The notes beneath the pieces were generated by a model, which saw only the letters and a program-made list of their open reading frames with translations, was not told the origin of the DNA and ran no database searches. Shown here piece by piece: positions 9,313 to 19,800 of a stretch of DNA of 26,521 bases (the first letter of the stretch is position 1; the number at the start of each line of letters is the position of its first letter). The position numbers and the translations under genes were made by a program. The DNA is taken from positions 1 to 26,521 of the forward strand of contig JAHBMJ010001764.1 in NCBI GenBank assembly GCA_018398765.1. The letters run 5' to 3'. Source of the stretch: Chromera velia. Taxonomy: Eukaryota; Sar; Chromeraceae.

Positions 9313-12300
9313 GAAGTCTTCTGCGGAAGACGAAAAGTCAAGACAACCGCAGACCGCAAAGAGGCGCTCCCCCCCTCCAGCAGGGATGAAAGCCCCTGAG
9401 AAAAACAGAAAATCTCCGTCTCCATCTCCCCAAAGAGCTCCTCAAACCTCTCCACAGACCCCTGCTGCTGCCAGCGGACACCGAACCACCTGTCCCTCAC
9501 CACCCCAACCCCCCGCACAGGCATCCGAGAACCGACAACCACAACAACCGCCATCTTCTGACTCTCTCTCCTCGCTTGAACAACGTCAAATTCCTCCACC
9601 ATCCGCTCTCCCCCTCTCTCCACGATTCATTCAACAACAGGTGCCCTTCCCCGCACAACGCCCCCATGCACCCACCCACATCCCGCCCCCCATGCAGGTG
9701 CAGATGCAGATGACTCTAATGGGCCCACGACCATGTGCCGTCTCTCCACCAATGCAACCACCCACAAACCCTCTGAGCCCCCCCATGTCATTTGCACCCG
9801 CTCCTAGAGGTCCCCCCCCCAACCCCCACATGTGGCCCTACCCTCCAGGCATGCACCCCATGCACCCTCCAGCCTTCTCTCCCCAAATGCCCCCTCACTC
9901 CCACTACCAACAACAGATGCAGCAACACCAACAGAGCCCCCACGTTCACGGCGGCTTCTTTGGACACAGACCCCAGTCACCATGGGCCCAAGTGCCCGGA
10001 CACAACCCCGCCCTTCGACGCCAGGCAATGCAACCACAACCCTCACAGCAACATCAAGAACCGCAAATGGAAAAACCCGTCCAAGCAACCGTATCATCTC
10101 AAAAACAAGAACAGGACAAAGACCTAGACGAGGGTAACCGACCTCTCCCACACGCCCCCCCCGTCCCCGTTCCCAAAACATCCTCCTTCCATTTCCATTT
10201 CCAGGACAATAGACGACGCGCCTCGCCTCCCCATGCTAACGTCATCGCGCAACAGCAACAACAGGATCTCCCTAGACACCCGGCACGGTCCTCCTCTCCC
10301 TACGCTCCTGTTCCGATCTCAGAGCCCATTTCTTCTCTTTCACCCCCACACAAACCTTCTCACCAAGATCCGAGATCTGACCTGTCCCCTCCACATCAAC
10401 GTCAATGGATCGCTGCCCGTCACAGCCCTCCTCCACAAGAAGCAGAGCACGACAGACGCCAATGGCTCGCACCCCCCCAATCCCTCAGCCCACCGTCCCA
10501 TCCACCTCTCAACATTGCGAGAGGGTCCCCTCACCGCCCCTACGCAAGCCCTGTGCACCCACAAAGCCCCCCTGCTGGTTACGCAATGCCCTCCCACGCA
10601 CGACAGCCCGATGCCGCTGCCAGTCCGAAGCCCTTCGGACAATACCCCCAAAGGCTCAGTCCTCCACTGCCGTTCTCACCACGCCCCCCCATATCTCCCC
10701 CACCAAACGAGGGAGTTTTGGAAAAGGGCGTCCAAAGGAATCGCCAGAGTATACCCTTCCAGTCTCCTCCCAATCACAACATATGGCCACAACCCACATC
10801 ACCCCCTCCTGCAGTAGAAGCCCCAGCCGCTGCCATTGTAGAGGCCGCCGCACCACGCGCAGCTTCCCCTGTCTTAGTTCGCCCCGACATTGAGCTGGAT
10901 GACGAAGAGCAGATCAAAACGGCGGATCTCTGGTACGACCAGAGACTGGGGGCAGGAGGCTTTGGCGCCGTCTTCAAGGGAGCTTTGAAGGGCAAACTCG
11001 TTGCGATCAAGAAGCTGCACCTGGACATAGGTGCAGGTCCCTCGACAAAGGAAGAAGACTTAAACCGGGTGATGCACGAACTGAAAGTCGAAGTTTCTTC
11101 GTTAAGAAAGTTGAGACACAAGAGGCTGGTCAAATTCGTTGGGGCATGTCTGGATTCTCCTCACATCTGCATCGTCACCGAGCTCTGTGAGGGAGGGTCT
11201 TTGCACGACGTTCTGCACGTGAGGAGAATGCGGCTGAGCTGGTTACAGGCGTGTCGCATCGGCCGTCACATGGCAGAGGGCGTGGAGTATCTCCACAGCA
11301 GGACCCCCGTGGTTGTGCATCGGGACATGAAGGCAATGAACGTTGTGGTCAGTCTGTCAGTCTGTCTGTCAGTCAGTCTGTCTGTCAGTCTGTCAGTTGG
11401 TTGGTTGGTCTGTCTGTCTGCCTCTCAATTTGAATCAAAAGAGAGGCGGACCTTCTGTTGCCAAAAAAATGCGATGCATTACCGAAACCATGCAAGCAAA
11501 ATGGCTGCAGCTTCTTCTGTCTGGATGTTGGACAGTTGAGCTCTTCTTTTCGTTTCGACTGGTTGTGAAAGGAACATCATGCATGGGCAGTGTTTCTTCT
11601 CACTGCCCTTCTTTCGTTGTTGCATGTCAATCTCTATGGACGCATCTTCATTTGTCAGAAGGCTCGGCGAGGTAAACTCAATCGTTTGGATTTTAGAAAG
11701 GGTGTGCTATCCCCCGTCCCTCCCCCCACTTGTCCGTCTCCGTCAAAATATTGATCGAAAAAGGCAAAAAAGTGTTTCGCTCACATGATTCCACTTGATT
11801 CTCCTCCTCATGCCAACAGCTCGACCTGAGCCTGGGGGCAAAACTCTGCGACTTCGGATTGACGCACGCCATGGAGAAGACACACATCTCGAGACAAGAC
11901 GCAGCACCTGGTGAGTCAGCCACTGGGTGCTCAGTCAGTAAGCCACTCGACAAAAAGATAGACGGAAAACAAAAACTCTCTTATGCGCTCTCTCTATCTC
12001 TTCGCCCGCTTTTGCCGTTCTTCTCAACCCTCCATTTGAGCGAGGAGCGATCCTCATTTTTCCTCAGGGTGCTTTTCCCTTTCTTTTCTTTTCTTTTCTT
12101 TTGTCGTCCTCGTATTGCCCCCCCACGAGTAGGCCCTATCCTCTCCCCCTTAATTCCTGCTTATCTATCTGTACGCCTTTTTTTTCTGTCTTAATTGCCC
12201 TGCATCCTCCTCCACTCCCCTTCTCTCTCCCGCAGGCGGCTCTCCGCGCTACATGGCCCCCGAACTCTGGGAAGCCGGCAGTCGCCTGACGGAGAAGGTC

Positions 12301-13618
12301 GACATTTGGGCTCTTGGGTGCATTCTCATTGAGACTTTTGGAGGTCTGTCTTAATTGTCTTCCCCTTTCTCTCTTCCTTTCTTTGTGGAAAAACGCCTTC
12401 CCAGTGAAACTGCGTATGCTGTTTCCCCGCCCCGGTTCGTAAGACCGGGATAGAAGGGAAAGGGCATGGTCAAAGCACTTCAGGAACACACCGTAAGCGG
12501 TAGTATTCCCGACTGACCAAGTGATATCTTGGAAAGCAGTGAATTCCAGACTTCTTTCAAGTGGCTCCTTTTTTTTCTGAAAGGGTGGAAGAAAACCCCT
12601 TCGCTGCAGGCTTTGATTTTTCTGTCTGCACTGCCGCACGAATGATAACGTTCAACTTCTGTGCCGTGTTCAAGCAAGTAATGGTCCATTACCACTCACC
12701 CTTTTGATGCTATCCGCCTTATCCTTTGCAGGTCCCATGCCTTATTCGGATTGCCAACAGATTCAGCAGATCATGACGAAGATCTGTATGAAAAAGGAGG
12801 TCGGAAGCGAAATCAATGTCCTTTGACTTTCTGTACATAGTTGTTCATTGAGAAGAAAGGATGGGGCAGGAAGGCGGTGAATCCGTCCGATCTTTCTTCA
12901 GCAATCTTCGTCCTATCCTCAGCTGATTTCTACCTCTTGCTCACCCTCGGTGTCTGACAGTCTGGTCGTGAGGAATCGGCATGCAATTAAGGATGCATGT
13001 GTCTATCTATGATCCCTGGCCACTTTTGAGCTGTCATGCCCAATGTGTTTCTGCCTGCCTCTCTATCTGATCTTGGTCGTCCAATATACGTCCAGTTTAC
13101 TGCCCTACCGCTGCTCCGTTTTTCTCCTCTTGCTTCTCTTGTTCAGCTCCGGCTCAGCTGCTGGGCAGAGCTTCTTTAGTTTGTTTCTTTCCTCCCTCAG
13201 GCTCTTGCACGAGTCGCCTTCTCCCCTAGTGTGGAGAATAACGCTTGGGCTGTGTGCGAATTTGAACGAATCTCCCCACCCACCCCACCCCTTCTCTCTC
13301 TGTCTCTCTCTATAAATCTCCCTTTCTATCTATCCATCTATCTGTGTGCGTGTATGTGTGTGTCTGTATTGACATACGTACTGTAACATGCGCTTCGATG
13401 TTTGTGCTGTGCAGGCTCCGAGGATTCCCCCGTCCCTTCCACCGTCGCTGAGCCAGATGATTTCTGCCTGCCTGAGTTTCGACCCAGCCAGCCGCCCCAC
13501 TGCGTCCGCTGTGCTGAAACGTCTGGAGCAGCTGGAAAATTCACCCTCACCTCCAGGCTACGGGCCCGATGCGGACCTGACTCAACTCAAAAGCCCTCTC
13601 CCAAAAGTCGCAAAATGA
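9313..13618 (+). CDS. TKL-like protein kinase with long Pro/Gln-rich N-terminal region
   Basis: Exons: 9313-11347, 11820-11910, 12236-12343, 12732-12799 and 13415-13618 (TGA stop); all phases match. The first exon encodes about 515 residues rich in Pro, Ser, Gln and His with many SPP and PPP motifs, likely disordered and able to bind SH3 or WW domains. The kinase domain follows with every key element: glycine loop LGAGGFGAVFKG (about 10946-10981), VAIKK with the ATP-binding Lys at 11009-11011, a candidate helix-C Glu in LKVEVSSL, HRDMKAMN with catalytic Asp at 11324-11326, CDFGLTHA with DFG Asp at 11850-11852, RYMAPELW at about 12247-12270, DIWALGCILIE, and the terminal RPTASAV. An active Ser/Thr (or dual) kinase of the tyrosine-kinase-like group is inferred from the HRDxKxxN and GSPRYMAPE forms. 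The exon starts at a strong pyrimidine-rich acceptor (TTGCAG, 9312), so it must be spliced to something upstream. A donor at 9035 gives the right phase, making one protein of about 1,590 residues. A start at the internal ATG 9386 is the alternative. Confidence 0.85.
11348..11423. repeat. tandem GTCAGTCTGT-type repeat starting at a splice donor
   Basis: The intron that follows the HRDMKAMNVV codons begins GTCAGT, and the next 75 bp are tandem GTCAGTCTGT, GTCTGTCT and GTTG units. The splice donor is therefore the first unit of an array of near-identical donor-like motifs. Confidence 0.9.
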
Positions 13619-14082
13619 TTCGATCGTCAATTCAATTTGGGGGCCTGAATAGGGGACAGTAGTTGGTTACAGAGAACTTCAAGACGGGGGGGGAAGAGAC
13701 AGGGGCAGATTTGGGGTGGGAGATCAAATGGGGGGGGTTGGGACAGAGGCGAGAAAATTGAAGTAGGTACAGAAAAATCACGTCTTTCTCTTTGTAGACA
13801 AAAGGTGCGGAAGTACTTTCGAAAAAGAAAGTTTGCAAAGACGATCGAAGGAATTTTGTGTCGCCACTAACGGTGTCGGGATGGAAGTCATTTTCTCGTT
13901 GGCTCCTCCAGGGTGAGAAGATGTCAAAAGATGTCTGTCTTCTTTCTGCTTTATTTTCTGTTCTCTGGTGACCTCTCAGTTGGGTAAGAATAAGAAAAAA
14001 CAATAGGCAAAGCAATAAAAGCTTTAATTCTAAATTAACGCGCTACTTAAAATGCTAGCTAGAACAACTCACTTTATATAAC
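13619..14082. other. 3' flank of the kinase gene, no gene seen
   Basis: The first part should hold the 3' UTR; it contains G-rich runs (13686-13700, 13730-13740). A candidate AATAAA polyadenylation signal is at about 14014. Base composition turns AT-rich from about 14000. No coding frame of interest is visible on either strand. Confidence 0.5.
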
Positions 14083-14370
14083 ACATGCATTTGCTATATA
14101 ACGTCTAGGCTCCCCATATCGAAAAAAATTAAAAAAATAATTACCTGAAATTGATTTTTGATTTTCTTTTTAAACTTTTTTTCTTTTTTTTCTTTTCTAA
14201 ACAACACTTGTGCACTAGCTTATGCATTGGTCAACACCCATGCAATACCCCAAACAACAGTTGTTCAGGTGTTGTTCTAGAAAATAAAAAAAAAAAACTA
14301 ATTATGTTTTCAGCTCAATTTTCTTTTTTTTTATTTTGATATGGAGAGCCTAACATAACGTATTCATGTT
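14083..14370. mobile_element. AT-rich foldback (MITE-like) element
   Basis: The left end, with CTAGGCTCCCCATATC at 14105-14120, pairs with the right end, with GATATGGAGAGCCTAA at 14338-14353. The arms extend outwards through ACGT/ACATG (14083-14104 and 14354-14370) and inwards through long A/T tracts containing AATTACCTGAAATTGA versus the complement of CAGCTCAATTTTC. A second hairpin sits inside, CTAAACAACAC near 14198 against GTGTTGTTCTAG near 14269. It has no coding capacity and is about 290 bp long. The imperfect arms suggest an old non-autonomous DNA element. A target duplication was not identified. Confidence 0.55.
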
Positions 14371-14752
14371 GACTGACGAGACCAGGCGGACAGATTGGTG
14401 GACAATTTCTCCAGGACAATGAGGTTGATCAATTAAGTGACTAAAAGGTAATTAAACTAAGTAATTAATTTAAATACACTTGAACATAAAGAACTGAACA
14501 ATTCAGATTCAATTTTAGAAAAGTAGTCCACCATAAATTAAAGTGATTTGATACTATATTTCCTAGTATATTTCTTACTACATAAATTGAGAGAAGAGAT
14601 AAAAAGAAATTAGTAAGGTTGACAGCAGAAATAGAATTGCGTGCTCTTGTTTAAGGATTAATTCGTGTGCCTTTTCTTTTATATAGTGTTTGTCTTCTCT
14701 TTCCTGATGTGCCTCTTTGTATTTTTACTAATTCTGCTGCTTTTGTCGATAT
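14371..14752. other. AT-rich intergenic stretch
   Basis: The sequence is markedly more AT-rich than the rest of the window. I see no gene; it may be decayed internal sequence of the old copia element whose RNase H end begins at 14753, but nothing in it is alignable by eye. Confidence 0.4.
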
Positions 14753-15113
14753 CAGTTGAAGAATGGCCGGTGTCAGAAGAAGCCGTCCCTTCAAGGCAGA
14801 TTGGGATTTGCAATACAGGAAATTCGCCTTCTCAAGGCTGTCTTTGAGCACGTTGAAGGGGAACATCAGTTGGCTGTTTGTCTCACCAAGTGGAGACATT
14901 CGTCTGCATGTTGGCCTCTTGATTCTTGAAGAAGGCTTAGGGGGGGAGTTGATTGGTATAACATAGTGTGGCAATTAGTAGCCCTAGTGAGAGGAATTAG
15001 TATTGGTCCTAATATGTCTAAAATACGAGAAATAAATCATTAGAGAAACCGCTCGATCCAATAGAGACTGGAAGGACTGACAGACTTATGCATAAACGTA
15101 ATCTGTGTTTATT
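14753..15113 (+). mobile_element. 3' end of an old copia element, cut by a younger insertion
   Basis: The frame 14753-14929 encodes the C-terminus of a Ty1/copia RNase H: CQKKPSLQGRLGFAIQEIRL, then HQLAVCLTKWR, matching the usual pattern (K.P.LqgRl.f.I.eIR...LADcLTK). It ends at a TGA, and a purine-rich polypurine tract (GAAGAAGGCTTAGGGGGGGA) follows directly. The next bases, TGATTGGTATAACA from 14950, have the look of a copia 3' LTR start. The putative LTR is then interrupted at 15113 by the target duplication of the younger copia element. The rest of the old element upstream is missing or unrecognisable. Confidence 0.7.
15109..15113. repeat. target-site duplication TTATT, left copy
   Basis: The five bases directly before the 5' LTR are TTATT, identical to 21280-21284 directly after the 3' LTR. 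Five bases is the usual length for copia integration. Confidence 0.9.
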
Positions 15114-15572
15114 TGTGAGAGTAAACGTTTGCATCCAAGCGTGCGTCAGGTGGGTGCCGAGCGTTCTGCAAGCGCGCCAGCCATCCGCGTGAGTGAAAAG
15201 TATTGCAAGCGGCGTGATCGCATGTTTGAGTGCATTAACGTCTGACTCCTTGATCGAACAGTAAGACTGTACGAAGGCTCAGTCTGCTCAGTCGGTTCAT
15301 GATAGCGAGCATCCTCAGATGGCAGTCTGATCAGTCTGTGTGTTACGTTTGAAGCGTTGAAGTCCTGTGCATTGGATCGAACGCGCGGTCTTCGTTTAAG
15401 TGAATTCTAGATTGCCGTCTCCTTGAATTTCTCTGTCGTTACTGAATGGATTTTCCTGTCTGGACTGAGGACTGCAACCCGGTAGGTCAGACTTCCCGTT
15501 TAGCTGTTTGAGCGTTACCCATTTTCGTTACCTGACTGTTCTAGTCTGTTCTAGGTAATGTTTAGCATCACA
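15114..15572 (+). repeat. 5' LTR of the complete copia element
   Basis: Starts TGTGAGAGTAAACG and ends CATCACA; the same length as the 3' LTR with no gaps. The LTR would carry the element's promoter and transcript start, but no TATA box was confidently picked out. Confidence 0.95.
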
Positions 15573-15677
15573 AATTAAATTTTGCTGTTCCCAGGCGTGG
15601 ACACTTCATTTTATCCCTTGATCTGCGTTGATCTGTCTCCTGATTCCTCTTCTGTTTTTTTTGCTGTTCCTTCCAAC

Positions 15678-16811
15678 ATGGCGAATACATCTGGTAGCAG
15701 TGCAGGCGGTGCTCTAGGCATATAGACGATCAAGTTGCCTGATCTGCACTGGGTCAATCTTTTCGAGTGCAAGGTCTCGTTTGCGACTGTTCTGTCATCT
15801 AAGGATGAGAACCTCAAGGCCATCTTCCGGAAGGAGTTTCGGCTCTGGAAGGATAAGGTGACCGAGTACATGCTGGCCGCTAAACACGTTCCGGATAAGG
15901 TGGACCAGGTGTCCCTTTGGAAGCTTTCCCTCCTCCGGGGTCTGAGGAAGGACCCTAACCTCATTCATGAGGTTTCTGTTGCTGTGGGGGAGGGGAAGGA
16001 GTGTGCCGATCTCTTGGAGGCCGTCTCTGACATAGCCACCGAGAAGAAGGAGATCGGTGCAAAGTCCTCTCGGGAGAAGCTCCTTGCTCTCTGAAGGAAT
16101 TTGGGGAAGGAAGACATTGTGTCTGCCGTCGGTCGTCTGAAGAAGTGCCTCCAAGATGGAGGCAAGGCAGGTTACACTGCACCCGACAAGCTGAAAAAAA
16201 AGGCCCTTGAGAATGTACTCATCAAGTTTGAGTACACTGATGCCTCAGAGAAGGCCGCCGAAAAGCATGATAAGAAGATCGCCACGCTGACGTACGATGA
16301 GATTCTTTCTTTCGTTGAGAGGAAGGTAGAGACAGCAGAGTTGCTTGCAGTGAAAGTCGCCATCGAGGGGCAGGGTTCCCGTTCCTCCTCTTCCCGTCCC
16401 CATCATGAGTATGGGGCAGCTGCCTCAGGTTTGCGTGGGGGGTCTGGAAAAGGGAAAGGGGGGAAGGAGAAAAAAGGAAAGAAGAGGGAGACATCGTTTC
16501 AGTCTTCAGGAGACAGAGACAGAAATGCAGGTACCGCTGCTGCTTCCAGTCAGGGCGGCTCGAGTTTGTCCTCCCGCCCTTGTCCCAATTGCGGGCACCT
16601 GAAGCACTACGATGAGGCAAAGGGTTGCCCCGCCAAGAATGTCAGGTGCTCTGTCCCTGGATGCAATCAGACGGGGCACTATGCCAAGTGCTGTCCGCTG
16701 AAGAAACAGAAGCAGCAGCAGGCAGCAGCTGCAGGGGTGAGGGTGCAGAAAGGGACCATGTTCGAGCTCCGTGAGGTTCCCCAGGGGACTTTCACGGACC
16801 AGGATTTTTAA
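15678..16811 (+). pseudogene. copia Gag, interrupted
   Basis: The first ATG after the 5' LTR in the right frame is at 15678. The frame is stopped by TAG at 15723 and TGA at 16092 but continues recognisably between and beyond them to TAA at 16809. The first part (LHWVNLFECKV, FRLWKDKVTEYML) resembles the capsid-like region of copia Gag. The C-terminal part has Lys/Gly-rich linkers and two Cys/His clusters, CPNCGHLKHYDEAKGC and CSVPGCNQTGHYAKCC. The latter is a zinc knuckle of the CX4CX4HX3-4C type that binds RNA. Gag packages the element RNA in cytoplasmic particles. With two premature stops this copy is inactive. Confidence 0.85.
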
Positions 16812-16870
16812 ATGGCCCCTAGGCCACCTCCCCCCAGTTCCAGTCCAGCCGCTGGGGGGGGGCAGGGGCC

Positions 16871-19800
16871 AGTAAGAAGGCTGGCAGTGGGCGTTTCGTG
16901 AGGGCAACCTTGTGGAATGCCGAGAAAAGGGGGTGGGAGTTTGGCGGGGAAACGGATGAAGTGAGAGTCGTCACATCTGTTGAGTCCTTTGTCGGTGTGA
17001 TGGGGGAAGACGATAGAGAGATGATTGCCGATTCTGGGGCCTCGAAGAGTCTCGTTCCCCGCTCGTTTGACAGGTATGTTGTTTCGTATGTTGACCAGGC
17101 TGTCTCATTTCGTCTCGCCTCTGATGCTGCCCCCCTCTCTGTGAGAGGGGTCAAGACATTTCACCTTCCATTTATCGATGAATGGGGTGGTGTGCGCATC
17201 GTTTCTGAGCAAGGGTATAGTTACGAGTCAATCGGTCGTCCGTTGTTTGCTTGTGGGAGAAGAAAGTTGTCTCTCCCAGGGGAGGAGAGTCCCTCTGAAC
17301 CTGGGTGGGTCTGGTTGAAGGATGTGCATGGGGAGAGGTTTTGTTCTCCTGTTGATTAGACGGGCAATATTCCAATTCTCCGTCTTGCGAAGGTTGAGGA
17401 AGCGGTTGTTGCTGCCAACGTTTGTCCTTCTGTTTCTCCTTGTCCCCTCCGACAGTCTGCTCTCTCTGGGCAGGCAGAGATTTCTCCTGAGAACAGATCG
17501 CACCTTTTGTTTGTCCTTCACTCCCGTCTTGGTCATGCAACTGGGCAGCGTTTGGAGGCCACATTGAAAGAGAAGGGGGTGGGGGTGCAATTTTTTGTGA
17601 AAGAGTGCAAAGAGGTGAGAGACACGTATAAGGCGTGTCATGTTGTGAACTTTCGGAGGAGAAAGTTGAAGAGAAGAGGTGCAGCAGCAGGGACGCGAAA
17701 GCGTTCTCGCAAGGGGGATGAGTCTTCTGTTCATGAGGACGATGAAGAAAAGGAACCAGAGCCTGCGGGTCTGGGGGGGCAGTTCAACGCCGACATCTAC
17801 CACGACCTGAAGGATATGAAGAGAAAGGGGATCGGGGGGTTTCGTTACGTGTCTGTCATTGTTGATTTGCAGACGCGAAGGAAATCGTTGTGGGCGCTGC
17901 GGTCGAAAGATCACGCAGTGCGTCACCTGATCTCTTGGACTCGTCGGTGGGAGAAAGCCGGCAAGGGGAAGCCGAAGGTCGTGCACTCAGACAACGGAGG
18001 CGAGTTCATTTCTGATCTTTACCTCTCGTTTTGTTTGTGAGTTGAGGGAGGGGGGATTGCAACTCAGTTCGGTCCTCCTCTCACTCCCGAAGTGCAGGCA
18101 TTTGTTGAGAGAGTGAATGACGATTTCTTTTCTCTTTTGAACAAAGTTCTCTTTCAGCGTTCTCTTCCCTTTTATCTCTGGCCTGTCTTCATCCCTGGAA
18201 TTGCCAATTCTCTGAATGAGGTTATTCACAGCTCGACTGGCCTTTCCCCGAATTATGCTCTTTTTGGTGTGCGTTCGGAGGTGCCCCCTGTTGCCCCGGG
18301 GGATGTTGTTCGCTTGTCCGATCCCTCTCGCCGTCAGCGTTTCGTTGTTAGCGGTCCTGTCGAAAAGAGTGAGAGAGCTCTTTTCGGGGGGGTGATCAGT
18401 CCGTAGTCCGTCTCTGTGTTAATTCGGAGAGGGAGACAGTGGAGGCCTCTTCGCGTTCACCCCAGCCACATTCAGATGGAGTCATGGTTAGGGGTAGAGC
18501 GTATTGATTTTGACGAAGATGGCAGAAGCGATGTGGTTGCAGAGAGGGAGATAGATTCCATTGTGGGGAAAGGATCCGTTTGGGTTAGTTGGGGAGAAGA
18601 AGACAACCGGTCAGATGCAGACAATGCAGAGACTGGGGGTGAGGCATCTGATGAGGACGTTTCTCATCCGGTCCGTCAGCTCCCTCATTCTCCCCGAGGC
18701 GTTCGCATGCCTCGTTTGTAGGGTGTTCTTGCCCGATGGTCAGATGGGGCCCTGTTCCCAGGGCAGATTGTGAGGGAGGGGGAAAAGCAAGTGAGGAGCA
18801 TCACAGCAGCACGGTTGAAGCAGAAGGATGATGAAAGTTTCTTTCTTGCCGAGCTGGAGACAGTAAAGCAGAAAGACATTATGGAGCGGTTCGAACTCCC
18901 CGCTGATGGACAGCTTCCCCCTGCCGTGTTTGACAGACTTGCTGAGCAGGCACCTCCTGTGTCTGATCCTGTCTCCCCTGTCCCTTCAGACGAAGTCCCG
19001 GTAGACGTTGATGTCGTTGCCGACCAGGCAGGCGAGGAAGCAAATACCGCCGAGTTCCTTCGGTGGTCTGAGATGTCCAAATCTCAGAGGAGGAATCAGA
19101 TCCGTGAGCGCAGAAGGCAAAGGAGAGAGATAAAGGAAGCACGGATTGCAAAAGCCCTCGACACGCACTTTGAGATTGCGTATGCGGTGATGAAAGGTGA
19201 GAGGGCGCGCAAGTTGCTAGCGAGAGAGAACGATGCGAAGGGGCACATTCGAGGAAAAGATTGCACAGAGTCTCTTCAAAGAGTCCGATCGAAAGAAACT
19301 CGCTCGTTGGTGTCTCTGTTCTGTATTTGATCTCTCTATACAGACACTACAAATGGAGAAAGGGGTCAAGGCGATTACCCTTCGGTGGGTGAGGACCTGG
19401 AAGTTGAAGGAGGGAAAGAGGGTTGCAAAGTCTCGTCTCGTAGCGAGAAGGTTCCAAGATTCTCGTGATTGGTCGGTGCTTGAGACCTACTCTGGCACAG
19501 CAGACGCAAGTCTGGCCAGAGTTGCCTTCCTCTGGGCCGTCTCAAAAGGTCTGCAGGCAGCTAAAATGGACGTGTCAACTGCGTTCCTGCAGGCGCCCAT
19601 GAAAGACGCAGTATGGCTGCACCTTCCGTCCAACCTCCCTGTAGAGGTCTATCCCGGCCTCCGTGCTGGCGTCTTCGTTCGCATTCAGAGGGCTGTTTAT
19701 GGCCTGAAGGATGCCCCAAAGGTCTACACGAGTTACTTCAAGAAGAAGGTGAGCAGCCTGGGGTGGACTGAGATTGCTGAGTCGATTTTGGTCAGAAAGA

